This document shows, piece by piece, positions 1-6,522 of a DNA stretch of 11,254 nt. The DNA is from JAUREX01 sp044356825. GTDB taxonomy: Bacteria; Pseudomonadota; Alphaproteobacteria; Rhodobacterales; Rhodobacteraceae. The notes below the pieces were generated by a model. The model worked only from the letters and a program-made list of their open reading frames with translations, had not been told where the DNA came from and ran no database searches. Made by a program: the position numbers and the translations under genes. Every line of letters begins with the position of its first letter. Position 1 is the stretch's first letter. The DNA is taken from the NCBI GenBank assembly GCA_044356825.1, contig JBIKVM010000086.1, positions 1 through 11,254 on the forward strand, given 5' to 3'.

Positions 1-878
1 GCGAGGCCGAGGTGGCGGCGCAGACGTCGGCTGGTGCCGCATCAGCCCTTGCGGCACAGCCCGCGGCGCGAAGTGAATTGCCCCTCGGAACCCGTATCCC
101 GGTCGAGTTGGTCCGGCCCAATCCGGCACAGCCGCGCCGGCACTTCGACGCGGCCGAACTGGACGATCTCGCCCAATCTATCCGTGAGAAGGGCGTCCTG
201 CAGCCGCTGATCGTGCGGCCAATTCCGGGCGGCCCAGGATACGAGATCGTGACGGGAGAGCGTCGCTGGCGCGCCGCGCAAATGGCGCAACTTCACGACG
301 TGCCCGCACTCGTGCGCGAGCTCTCAGATGCCGAGGTCGCGCAGATCGCGCTCATCGAGAACGTTCAGCGCACCGATCTCTCGGCTGTCGAGGAGGCGGG
401 CGCATATCGCCAGCTTATCGAGGCGCACGGCTTCACGCAGGACCGCCTCGCCGAACTGATTGGCAAGAGCCGCAGCCACATTGCCAACACGCTGCGCCTC
501 TTGCGTCTTCCACCCGAGGTCCTGGTCGAGGTGGCGGCTGGGCGAATATCGGCGGGGCATGCGCGGGCGCTTGTCGGTGCAGAGGATCCGGTTGCACTTG
601 CGCGCCAGATCGTGGCACGAGACCTCTCGGTGCGCGAGACCGAGAAGCTCGCCCGCCGCGCCGGCGGACGCCCGGCGAAGACGGGCGAGCCGCGACGTGC
701 ACCGTCGGGTGATGCGGATACACGCGCGCTCGAAGGCGAATTATCGGCGAGCCTCGGGATGGGCGTCCGAATCCGGCACGAGCCCGGAACGGAAGGCGGG
801 ATCTTGTCGGTGCGCTATGCCAATCTCGACGAGCTTGACCTGCTCTGCCAGGTCCTGGCAGCGATCCCGCGCGACTGA
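1..878 (+). CDS. parB: Chromosome-partitioning protein ParB (5' end cut by window edge)
   Basis: ParB is a CTP-dependent DNA clamp that loads at parS sites and, with the ParA ATPase, segregates newly copied origins. The frame is open to the left edge (reading from base 3). A GTG at 12 would give 288 residues, but the usual ParB N-terminus with its ParA-contacting GRGLSAL-type motif is absent, so the true start is most likely upstream. Numbered from that GTG: PNPAQPRR at 36-43 and GERRWRAA at 82-89 are the N-terminal CTP-binding motifs. ENVQR at 116-120 is the second nucleotide-pocket motif. The helix-turn-helix for parS spans about 141-166 (GKSRSHIAN). A C-terminal dimerisation segment ends at 288. 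A linker near 217-236 is rich in R, G and P. parA would be expected just upstream. The gene converges on hemW with only 6 bp between stops. A parS site lies 1.2 kb downstream. Family assignment is firm; only the start is unknown. Confidence 0.95.
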   Translation, partial: EAEVAAQTSAGAASALAAQPAARSELPLGTRIPVELVRPNPAQPRRHFDAAELDDLAQSIREKGVLQPLIVRPIPGGPGYEIVTGERRWRAAQMAQLHDVPALVRELSDAEVAQIALIENVQRTDLSAVEEAGAYRQLIEAHGFTQDRLAELIGKSRSHIANTLRLLRLPPEVLVEVAAGRISAGHARALVGAEDPVALARQIVARDLSVRETEKLARRAGGRPAKTGEPRRAPSGDADTRALEGELSASLGMGVRIRHEPGTEGGILSVRYANLDELDLLCQVLAAIPRD

Positions 879-888
879 GGCACCTCAG
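875..888. other. 14-bp palindrome holding both stop codons of convergent parB and hemW
   Basis: CTGAGG-CA-CCTCAG is a perfect inverted repeat. The parB stop TGA (876-878) is in the left arm and the hemW stop (TCA on this strand, 885-887) is in the right arm. As RNA it can form a 5-bp stem with a 4-nt loop in either direction. There is no T-tract, so it is not a standard intrinsic terminator. Confidence 0.5.
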
Positions 889-2045
889 CCTGCGTCGAGC
901 GCGCGCACCAGCCCATTGAGCACCAGGCGCCCGGCGTCAGTTGCGCAGATCCGGTCACGTTCATGGAGCAGCAGGCCGCGATCCACGAGGTCGGCGATCA
1001 CGCGGTCAGGCGCGAGTCCCGGATCAGCCGAACGCATGCGCGCGATCGAGGCCCCTTCGCGCAGCCGGAGTGCCATCAGAAGGTATTCGCGCCCAACCTC
1101 AGCAGGCGGGATCGGTTCGCGGGGCTCTTCGCCCGTCCCGACCGCCTGAACCGCCTGCAGCCACGCTGTCGGATTGCGCACGGCGCGCGTGGCCACCCGG
1201 CCTGTCGCCGGCCCGAGCCTGCCATGCGCTCCGGGTCCGATCCCCACCCATTCACCGCCGCGCCAATAGACGAGGTTGTGCCGACAAGCGTCACCGTCGC
1301 GGGCGTGGTTCGATATCTCGTATCCGCCAAGCCCGTGACGCGCGCAGATTTCTTGCGTGACCTCATAAAGTGCAGCTGCAAGATCCTCATCAGGGAGCCC
1401 GGACAGCAAGCCCCGTGCGGCACGCGCCGCGAATGCAGTGCCCTCTTCTATGGTGAGCTGGTAGAGCGAGAGGTGCGATGTCCCGAGGTCGATCGCCTCG
1501 CGCAGTTCCACTTCCCACTCAACTTTGGTCTGGTCCTGACGGGCATAGATCAGATCCGCGCTCACGCGCTCGAAATGGTGGGCGGCGGCGGCGATGGCGG
1601 CGCGGGCCTCGGCCGCACTGTGGCGGCGGCCCAGCGCGCGCAGCGCAGGATCGCGCAGGGCCTGCACCCCGATCGAGATGCGGTTCACGCCCGCGTCCCG
1701 AAAGGCAGCAAACCGCGCGGCGTCGCTCGAGGTCGGGTTCGCCTCGAGGGTGATCTCAAGATCGTTCGTCGTCCGCCAAGCCGCGCGCGCCGTCGCGATG
1801 ACCTCTCCCACCGTCTCGGGGGGCATGGTCGATGGGGTTCCGCCGCCAAAGAAGATGCTCCCCAGACAGGCGCCGGGGGTCTCGGCCGCACTACGGCGCA
1901 CCTCGTGGCACAGCGCCGTGCGCCAGGCGCCTTGGTCGATCGCTTCGGCTACATGGCTGTTGAAGTCGCAATAGGGGCACTTCGAGGCGCAGAAGGGCCA
2001 ATGAACATAAAGGGCGAAGCCCGGATCGGCGTCGGGCGCGATCAT
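885..2045 (-). CDS. hemW: HemW, radical SAM heme chaperone (HemN-like)
   Basis: HemW is a radical-SAM protein related to oxygen-independent coproporphyrinogen III oxidase. It is thought to act as a cytosolic heme chaperone rather than an oxidase. The 386-residue product has the iron-sulfur motif C19-x3-C23-x2-C26 followed by DFN. True HemN has a fourth cysteine (CxxxCxxCxC), and its absence here supports HemW. Other signatures are GGGTPS at 67-72 (SAM binding), LEANP at 100-104, SIGVQ at 124-128, DLIYARQDQT at 164-173, YEISNHA at 242-248 and HNLVYWRG at 256-263, then a C-terminal winged-helix-like region. The ATG at 2043-2045 overlaps the rdgB stop as ATGA, so translation is probably coupled. 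It is the last gene of the rph-rdgB-hemW operon. Many genomes mislabel this family as hemN. Confidence 0.95.
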   Translation of the reverse strand: MIAPDADPGFALYVHWPFCASKCPYCDFNSHVAEAIDQGAWRTALCHEVRRSAAETPGACLGSIFFGGGTPSTMPPETVGEVIATARAAWRTTNDLEITLEANPTSSDAARFAAFRDAGVNRISIGVQALRDPALRALGRRHSAAEARAAIAAAAHHFERVSADLIYARQDQTKVEWEVELREAIDLGTSHLSLYQLTIEEGTAFAARAARGLLSGLPDEDLAAALYEVTQEICARHGLGGYEISNHARDGDACRHNLVYWRGGEWVGIGPGAHGRLGPATGRVATRAVRNPTAWLQAVQAVGTGEEPREPIPPAEVGREYLLMALRLREGASIARMRSADPGLAPDRVIADLVDRGLLLHERDRICATDAGRLVLNGLVRALDAG

Positions 2046-2677
2046 CCACCTGCCCGCGGTGTTTCACGTGAAACAAGATGTTGAAGCGCAGGTTCGAGCG
2101 CCTTCAGTGCCGCCGCACGATGGCTGCGCCGGTTCTTCACCCAGCGATCGATCTCGCCGAAGCTCAGCGCCTCTCCTGCGGGTACGAAGATCGGGTCGTA
2201 GCCATGCCCGAGCGTGCCCCGGGGCGGCCAGACTATCGCACCCCGCACGGCGCCCTCGGCGGTTTCGCAGGTCCCGTCGGGCAGCGCGAGCGCGAGCGCG
2301 CAGCGAAACTCCGCACCCCAGGGCGCAGCGGCCCCCGAAGCCGTGATTTCGTCGTGCACCCGTTCCATCGCCAGCCCGAAGTCGCGCCCCCCGGGCGTCT
2401 CGGCCCAATCGGCGGTATAGACCCCAGGTGCGCCGCCAAGCGCATCGACGCACAGGCCGCTGTCGTCGGCCAGTGCCGCAAGCCCCGTCGCGCGTGCGGC
2501 CGCTATCGCCTTCAGGGCTGCATTTCCGGCAAAGCTCGTCTCGGTTTCGTCCGGCACTGCCAGTCCGAGATCCGGCCCCGCAACAGGTTCGATGTCGTAA
2601 CCCTTGAGGAGGTCGGCGAACTCCTCGATCTTGCCGAGGTTGTGGGTCGCGATAACCAGCCGGACCGGCGCGGCCAT
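2042..2677 (-). CDS. rdgB: RdgB/HAM1 non-canonical purine NTP pyrophosphatase
   Basis: This enzyme hydrolyses dITP, ITP and XTP to monophosphates, keeping deaminated purines out of DNA and RNA. The 211-residue product has the family hallmarks: THNLGKIEEF at 11-20 (substrate/phosphate site), ETSFAGNAALKA at 45-56, the metal and catalytic stretch LADDSGLCVDALGGAPG at 69-85, GHGYDPIF at 157-164 (usually GFGYDPIF) and SHRA at 185-188. It is slightly longer than the E. coli enzyme (197 residues). Codons 201-206 (L, then VSRET), in the short C-terminal tail beyond the conserved core, coincide exactly with a parS site, so this tail carries a DNA-level constraint. The ATG at 2675-2677 lies 2 bp after the rph stop, and its stop overlaps the hemW start. 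Assignment is firm. Confidence 0.95.
   Translation of the reverse strand: MAAPVRLVIATHNLGKIEEFADLLKGYDIEPVAGPDLGLAVPDETETSFAGNAALKAIAAARATGLAALADDSGLCVDALGGAPGVYTADWAETPGGRDFGLAMERVHDEITASGAAAPWGAEFRCALALALPDGTCETAEGAVRGAIVWPPRGTLGHGYDPIFVPAGEALSFGEIDRWVKNRRSHRAAALKALEPALQHLVSRETPRAGG
2060..2075. other. parS: parS centromere site (ParB loading site)
   Basis: TGTTTCACGTGAAACA is a perfect 16-bp palindrome that matches the widely conserved bacterial chromosomal parS sequence with no mismatch. It sits inside rdgB, overlapping codons 201-206, about 1.2 kb from the parB stop. It is the only copy I found in the window. ParB dimers should load here with CTP and slide over hemW and rdgB. The location supports an origin-proximal position for this segment. 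The match is seen directly; the function is inferred from the ParB-parS literature and the neighbouring parB. Confidence 0.93.
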
Positions 2678-2679
2678 GG

Positions 2680-3390
2680 TCAGAGAGCCGCCCGCTGCGC
2701 CGCGACCAATGCGGCAGTCCCAAGCTCGGCAAGCGCCAGCATACGCTCAAGATCGGCGCGAGCAAAGGTCGCCCCTTCGGCCGACCCCTGTACCTCGATC
2801 AGCCGACCCGCCCCGGTCAGAACGAAGTTTCCGTCGACGGCCGCCTCGCTGTCCTCGGCATAGTCGAGGTCGAGCACCGCCTGGCCGCCGTAGATCCCGC
2901 ACGACACCGCAGCCACGTGATCGAGGATCGGATCCGAACTCACGATCCGCGCCCCGAGCAGCTTGTTCGCCGCCATCCGCAACGCCACCCATCCACCCGT
3001 GATCGAGGCGCAGCGCGTGCCGCCATCGGCCGAGATCACGTCGCAGTCGATCACGATCTGCCGCTCGCCCAGTGCAGCCCGGTCCACGCCCGCGCGCAAA
3101 GCTCGCCCGATCAGCCGCTGAATCTCGATCGTGCGGCCCTGCTGCTTGCCGGCAGCCGCCTCGCGGCGCGTCCGGGTGTTGGTGGCGCGCGGCAGCATGC
3201 CGTATTCGGCCGTCACCCAGCCAAGCCCGGTGCCACGCAGAAAGGGCGGGGGCTTATCCTCGATCGTCGCCGCACACAGCACCTCGGTTCCCCCGACGAC
3301 GATCCGGCACGAACCCTCGGCGTGCCGCAGCACGCCCGCCTCGATCCGGATCTCGCGCAATTCGTCCAGTTTCCGTCCCGATGGCCGCAT
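2680..3390 (-). CDS. rph: Ribonuclease PH
   Basis: RNase PH is a phosphate-dependent 3'-to-5' exoribonuclease that trims tRNA precursors. It is cytosolic and forms a hexamer of PDX-fold subunits. The open frame extends to a GTG at 3414. I chose the ATG at 3388-3390 because GAGGAG (3397-3402) sits 6 nt before it and the protein then begins MRPSGRKLDELR, the usual family N-terminus. This gives 236 residues, close to the E. coli length of 238. Visible signatures are GTEVLCAAT, the conserved arginine-rich TNTRTRREA region, GKQQGRTIEIQRLIGRALR (RNA and phosphate binding), DCDVISADGGTRCASITG (catalytic Asp region) and DLDYAEDSEA near the C-terminus. It is the first gene of the minus-strand operon with rdgB and hemW, divergent from hrcA. 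Pairing of rph with rdgB is common across bacteria. Confidence 0.95.
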   Translation of the reverse strand: MRPSGRKLDELREIRIEAGVLRHAEGSCRIVVGGTEVLCAATIEDKPPPFLRGTGLGWVTAEYGMLPRATNTRTRREAAAGKQQGRTIEIQRLIGRALRAGVDRAALGERQIVIDCDVISADGGTRCASITGGWVALRMAANKLLGARIVSSDPILDHVAAVSCGIYGGQAVLDLDYAEDSEAAVDGNFVLTGAGRLIEVQGSAEGATFARADLERMLALAELGTAALVAAQRAAL

Positions 3391-3396
3391 CTCGTT

Positions 3397-3402
3397 CTCC
3401 TC
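3397..3402 (-). promoter_or_regulatory. Shine-Dalgarno site fixing the rph start
   Basis: On the minus strand GAGGAG lies 6 nt before ATG 3390. This strong site supports the shorter rph over the upstream in-frame GTG at 3414. Confidence 0.75.
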
Positions 3403-3480
3403 TTGACCGGGCACTCATGCCGCGCGTGCGCTGCAAACGCAACCGTGTTCGGCCTTCGAGCTTCTGTGGCAGGAGCGCGA

Positions 3481-3508
3481 TTGACGCCCGCGTCCGACAG
3501 GGCATAAT
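3481..3508 (+). promoter_or_regulatory. Candidate sigma-70-type promoter for hrcA-grpE
   Basis: TTGACG (3481-3486) and CATAAT (3503-3508) are separated by 16 bp. They match the housekeeping consensus at five of six bases each. Transcription would start near 3515, giving a leader of roughly 35 nt before ATG 3551. I found no CIRCE operator (TTAGCACTC-N9-GAGTGCTAA), so autoregulation by HrcA is not evident here. Assigned by eye only. Confidence 0.55.
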
Positions 3509-3550
3509 CGACCCTCCTCGCAGTTCGGAGGTCGGAGTCGGCACCGCATC

Positions 3551-4621
3551 ATGGGCGATCAGGGCAACATCCTCTCTGAAATGAACGACCGCTCGCGCGA
3601 GGTATTTCGCCGCGTCGTCGAGGGCTACCTGGCCTCGGGCGAGCCGGTTGGCTCGCGTACGCTGACACGCAGCATGTCGGAGCGCGTCTCTGCCGCCACC
3701 ATCCGCAATGTCATGCAGGATCTCGAATTCATGGGGCTTCTCGACAGCCCCCATGTCTCAGCCGGGCGGATTCCGACCGAGGCCGGGCTGCGCATGTTCG
3801 TCGATGCCGTGCTCGAGGTCGGTACGCTGCAATCCGCAGACCGCGAGACGATCGACGCCACCCTTGGCACCACCGATAATTCCATAGCGACCCTGCTCGA
3901 AGGAATCGGACAGGCGCTCTCGGGACTGACCCGCAGCGCCTCGGTCGTGCTCGCGCCCAAGCACGAGGCTGCCATCCGCCACATCGAATTCGTGAGCCTC
4001 GCAGCCGACCGGGCGCTCGTCGTGCTCGTCATGGCAGACGGGCATGTCGAGAACCGCGTTTTCCGCCCCCCCCCCGGCCAGACGCCTTCCTCCATGCGCA
4101 CGGCCGCCAATTTCCTCAACGCCTTCGCCGAGGGGCGCACACTTGGCGAGTTGCGCCGCCAGATCTGCCTCGAGATGGCCCGCCGGCGGCAGGAGATCGA
4201 CGATTTGGCGCGCGCTCTGGTCGAGAGCGGCCTCGCCGAGTGGCACCATGCCGGAGAGCCGCACGAGAGGCTGATCGTGCGCGGTCAGGCGAACCTCCTG
4301 CCGGGGTCCGACGCCCAGGCCGATCTTGACCGTATCCGCACCCTCTTTGACGATCTGGAGCGCAAACGCGACATCGCGGAATTCCTGGAACTCGCCGACA
4401 AGGGAGAGGGTGTGCGCATCTTCATCGGCTCCGAGAACAAGCTTTTTTCACTCACGGGTTCCGCTCTGGTCGTTTCCCCCTATATGAATGCCGACCGCAA
4501 GGTTATCGGAGCGGTCGGCGTGATCGGTCCGACCCGGCTCAACTACGGGCGGGTCGTGCCGATCGTGGACTATACGGCACAGATGCTCGGGCGGCTCGTG
4601 ACCGAGCGACGGAAGGGATGA
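3551..4621 (+). CDS. hrcA: Heat-inducible transcription repressor HrcA
   Basis: HrcA is a dimeric repressor that binds CIRCE operators upstream of groESL and other chaperone genes; GroEL keeps it active. The product is 356 residues. It has an N-terminal winged helix (about 12-75) with SAATIRNVMQDLE at 47-59 and HVSAGRIPTEAGLR at 68-81. A GAF-like core follows. The C-terminal signature is GVIGPTRLNYGRVVPIVDYTA at 323-343. ATG 3551 is the first start in the frame; a later Met at codon 11 (3581) has no better ribosome site. Only loosely spaced GGAG motifs precede ATG 3551, so initiation may be weak. A run of ten C (4066-4075) encodes three prolines (P173-P175). grpE starts 3 nt after the stop, so the two are co-transcribed. 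The identification is firm; the exact start is likely. Confidence 0.95.
   Translation: MGDQGNILSEMNDRSREVFRRVVEGYLASGEPVGSRTLTRSMSERVSAATIRNVMQDLEFMGLLDSPHVSAGRIPTEAGLRMFVDAVLEVGTLQSADRETIDATLGTTDNSIATLLEGIGQALSGLTRSASVVLAPKHEAAIRHIEFVSLAADRALVVLVMADGHVENRVFRPPPGQTPSSMRTAANFLNAFAEGRTLGELRRQICLEMARRRQEIDDLARALVESGLAEWHHAGEPHERLIVRGQANLLPGSDAQADLDRIRTLFDDLERKRDIAEFLELADKGEGVRIFIGSENKLFSLTGSALVVSPYMNADRKVIGAVGVIGPTRLNYGRVVPIVDYTAQMLGRLVTERRKG
4066..4075 (+). repeat. C10 homopolymer inside hrcA
   Basis: Ten consecutive C residues code for part of R-P-P-P-G in HrcA (residues 172-176). The frame is intact on both sides. It is a potential slippage site and also a place where a sequencing indel could hide. 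Confidence 0.9.
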
Positions 4622-4624
4622 CGG

Positions 4625-5185
4625 ATGCAGGACGAATCAAGGATTGATGCCGAAGCCACAATCGCCGGGGGCACGGGCCCGGCTGACCCCGTCGAAGCCG
4701 AACTCGCGGTCCTCCGGCAGGAGCGAGATGAGTTGCGCGATCGCTACATGCGCGCGCTTGCCGATGCCGAGAACGCCCGCAAACGTGCCGATCGCGACCG
4801 GCGTGAGGGCGAAAGCTATGGCGCCACGAGGCTGGCGCGCGAACTGCTGACGATCCACGACAACCTCCGCCGTGCTCTCGACGCGGCAGACGACACCATC
4901 CGCACTGCCGCCCCCGGCCTCATCGAGGGGGTCGAGCTGACCTTGCGCGAGCTGCTCGCGATCTTCGGCAGGCACGGGATCAGCCGCATCACCCCCGAAC
5001 GCGGTGACATGTTCGATCCGCGCCTGCACGAATCGATGTTCGAGGCTCCTGTCCCCGGCACCACCGCGGGCCAAATCATAGAGGTGATGGCCGAGGGCTT
5101 CATGATCCACGACCGCCTTCTTCGCCCCGCCCAGGTCGGTGTTTCCTCGATGCCGGCATCGTCGGGCATCGATACCCGCGCCTGA
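4625..5185 (+). CDS. grpE: GrpE, nucleotide exchange factor of DnaK
   Basis: GrpE releases ADP from DnaK and acts as a thermosensor in the Hsp70 cycle. It is a cytosolic homodimer. The 186-residue product has a poorly conserved acidic N-terminus (1-25), a long coiled-coil helix (about 25-85, ELAVLRQERDELRDRYMRAL then ENARKRADRDR) and a C-terminal beta domain. The family signature is at 130-170: FDPRLHESMFEAPVPG, then IIEVMAEGFMIHDRLLRPA. The ATG at 4625 is 3 nt after the hrcA stop, so the two are translated from the same transcript. dnaK and dnaJ are not in the window. An operon with its heat-shock repressor is a frequent arrangement. mazG follows after 46 bp. Confidence 0.96.
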   Translation: MQDESRIDAEATIAGGTGPADPVEAELAVLRQERDELRDRYMRALADAENARKRADRDRREGESYGATRLARELLTIHDNLRRALDAADDTIRTAAPGLIEGVELTLRELLAIFGRHGISRITPERGDMFDPRLHESMFEAPVPGTTAGQIIEVMAEGFMIHDRLLRPAQVGVSSMPASSGIDTRA

Positions 5186-5220
5186 ACCCCGTTCCCATAA
5201 ACGCGACCCGCCGCAGTTCC

Positions 5221-5225
5221 GGAGG
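5221..5225 (+). promoter_or_regulatory. Shine-Dalgarno site fixing the TTG start of mazG
   Basis: GGAGG lies 6 nt before TTG 5232. No ATG in frame near here has a comparable site, and the upstream in-frame ATG at 5139 would overlap grpE by 47 nt and add a stretch unlike MazG. Confidence 0.7.
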
Positions 5226-5231
5226 CGCCTC

Positions 5232-6089
5232 TTGCCCCTGCCCGAGTCCACGCCACAAGACAGCCGCGCAGGCGCGGAACTCGCGCGGCTTCTGGCCATC
5301 ATGCGGGCGCTGCGCGATCCGGTGGCGGGATGCCCGTGGGACATCGCGCAGGATTTCGCCTCGATCGCCCCTTACACGCTTGAAGAGGCGCATGAGGTCG
5401 CGGATGTCATCGCCCGTGCCGCCTGGTCCGAACTGCCGGGTGAATTGGGCGATCTGCTCTTGCAAGTCGTCTTTCACGCCCGCATTGCCGAGGAGCGCGG
5501 CCTGTTCGGGTTTGCCGATGTCGCGCGCGCGATCTCAACAAAGATGCTCGATCGCCACCCTGACATCTTCGAAGCTGCCCATGCCGCTCCGCGACCCTTG
5601 AATGCGGCCGCCCGCAGTGTGGCGTGGGAGGCAGCAAAAGCGCGCGAGCGCGCCGCCGCGGGTTCGGGCACTCTAGATGGCGTCGCGCTGGCGCTGCCCG
5701 CCCTGACCCGTGCGGTCAAGCTGCAGGCTCGCGCCGCGCGCGTGGGCTTCGACTGGCCTGAGACGGACGACGTTCTCGACAAGCTCGCAGAAGAGGCACG
5801 CGAGGTGCAACAGGCCCGCGCCGAAAAGGACCCGGCCCATCTGGCCGAAGAGGTTGGCGACCTCCTGTTCGTGGTGGCCAATCTCGCGCGCCATCTCGGC
5901 GTCGACCCTGAGGCCGCGTTGCGGGGCGCCAACGCCAAGTTCACTCGCCGCTTCGCCCGGATCGAGGCCCTGCTCGCCACGACGGGTCGCGGGCCCGTCG
6001 ACAGCACTCTGGCCGAGATGGACGATCTCTGGAACCGCGCTAAGGCCGAAGAGCGCGCCGCGCGCGACGATGTCGCGCAGGACGCGTAG
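5232..6089 (+). CDS. mazG: MazG nucleoside triphosphate pyrophosphohydrolase, TTG start
   Basis: MazG converts NTPs and dNTPs to monophosphates plus pyrophosphate. It is linked to stringent-response control and removal of abnormal nucleotides. Starting at TTG 5232 gives 285 residues with two all-alpha MazG domains. The first has GCPWD at 33-37, the metal-binding EEAHE at 51-55 and ELGD at 71-74, followed by the conserved RHPDIF at 108-113. A linker around 118-150 carries SVAWEAAK. ALPALTRAVKLQARAARVGF at 154-173 opens the second domain, which has EEAREV at 187-192 and EEVGD at 206-210. The start was chosen from GGAGG 6 nt upstream and a family-like N-terminus. It follows grpE by 46 bp on the same strand and probably shares its transcript. 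With rdgB nearby this is a second nucleotide-pool sanitising gene. Confidence 0.93.
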   Translation: MPLPESTPQDSRAGAELARLLAIMRALRDPVAGCPWDIAQDFASIAPYTLEEAHEVADVIARAAWSELPGELGDLLLQVVFHARIAEERGLFGFADVARAISTKMLDRHPDIFEAAHAAPRPLNAAARSVAWEAAKARERAAAGSGTLDGVALALPALTRAVKLQARAARVGFDWPETDDVLDKLAEEAREVQQARAEKDPAHLAEEVGDLLFVVANLARHLGVDPEAALRGANAKFTRRFARIEALLATTGRGPVDSTLAEMDDLWNRAKAEERAARDDVAQDA

Positions 6090-6101
6090 CCTACGAATCA
6101 T

Positions 6102-6129
6102 CTTGCCAGATGCGCGAAAATCTGCCAAG
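6102..6129 (+). other. Hairpin after mazG, possible weak terminator or leader structure
   Basis: CTTGCCAGAT (6102-6111) and ATCTGCCAAG (6120-6129) form a 10-position stem with one C-C mismatch and an 8-nt loop, 12 nt after the mazG stop. No run of T follows directly, only a mixed T-rich stretch (6137-6153). It could slow or end the hrcA-grpE-mazG transcript, or form part of the leader of the cold-shock gene. The rest of 6130-6239 has no feature I can support. Confidence 0.4.
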
Positions 6130-6251
6130 GGCGAGGTTGCGTTGTGCTCTTTATCGACCTGTCTCCCTCGTGGCCGCAGTCTTTCGATCTTGACGTGACC
6201 GCGCCGAGCCGTCGCAATACCGCGGGCGGCATGACTGACAGGAGACTCACG

Positions 6252-6458
6252 ATGGCCAAGGGCACCGTGAAATGGTTCAATGCAACGAAGGGCTATGGCT
6301 TCATCGCCCCCGAGGGCGGCCGCAAGGACGTCTTCGTGCACATCTCGGCGCTCGAGCGTGCCGGGCTGCGCGGCCTCAATGACGGCCAGGCTGTCACCTT
6401 CGACATCGAAGCCGGCCGCGACGGCCGCGAATCTGCGACGAACATCTCGCTCGCCTGA
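6252..6458 (+). CDS. Cold-shock protein, CspA family
   Basis: This is a small single-stranded nucleic-acid-binding protein that melts RNA structure during cold or stationary phase. The frame is open back to 6144, but ATG 6252 has AGGAG (6240-6244) 7 nt upstream and gives the standard N-terminus MAKGTVKWFNATKGYGFI. The 68-residue product is one OB-fold domain. RNP1 is KGYGFI at 13-18 and RNP2 is VFVHIS at 27-32, with the aromatic W8, F9, Y15, F17 and F28 for base stacking. It is followed by a strong intrinsic terminator, so it forms the end of its transcription unit. A 162-bp upstream gap leaves room for its own promoter and a leader. Which csp paralogue it is cannot be told from the sequence. 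Confidence 0.95.
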   Translation: MAKGTVKWFNATKGYGFIAPEGGRKDVFVHISALERAGLRGLNDGQAVTFDIEAGRDGRESATNISLA

Positions 6459-6487
6459 TTTCCCGCCGCACTGCGCCGACGAACGCG

Positions 6488-6522
6488 GACGCGCCGGCTC
6501 AGGCCGGCGCGTCCTTTCTTTT
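6488..6522 (+). terminator. Intrinsic terminator of the cold-shock gene, overlapping the MFS gene end
   Basis: GACGCGCCGG (6488-6497), loop CTCAGG, then CCGGCGCGTC (6504-6513) form a perfect 10-bp stem, followed by CTTTCTTTT. The loop contains the stop codon of the convergent MFS gene (6499-6501), and the right arm encodes its last residues. There is no T-tract on the minus-strand side, so it should act mainly on the plus strand. Confidence 0.85.

Noticed and set aside
3406..3430. GCACTC followed by nine bases and GTGCGC upstream of hrcA, resembling CIRCE
   Set aside because: The right arm does not match GAGTGCTAA and the outer bases of the left arm differ. Too degenerate to call an HrcA operator.
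5139..5231. N-terminal extension of mazG from ATG 5139
   Set aside because: It overlaps grpE by 47 nt, its arginine-rich sequence is unlike MazG, and TTG 5232 has a well-placed GGAGG.
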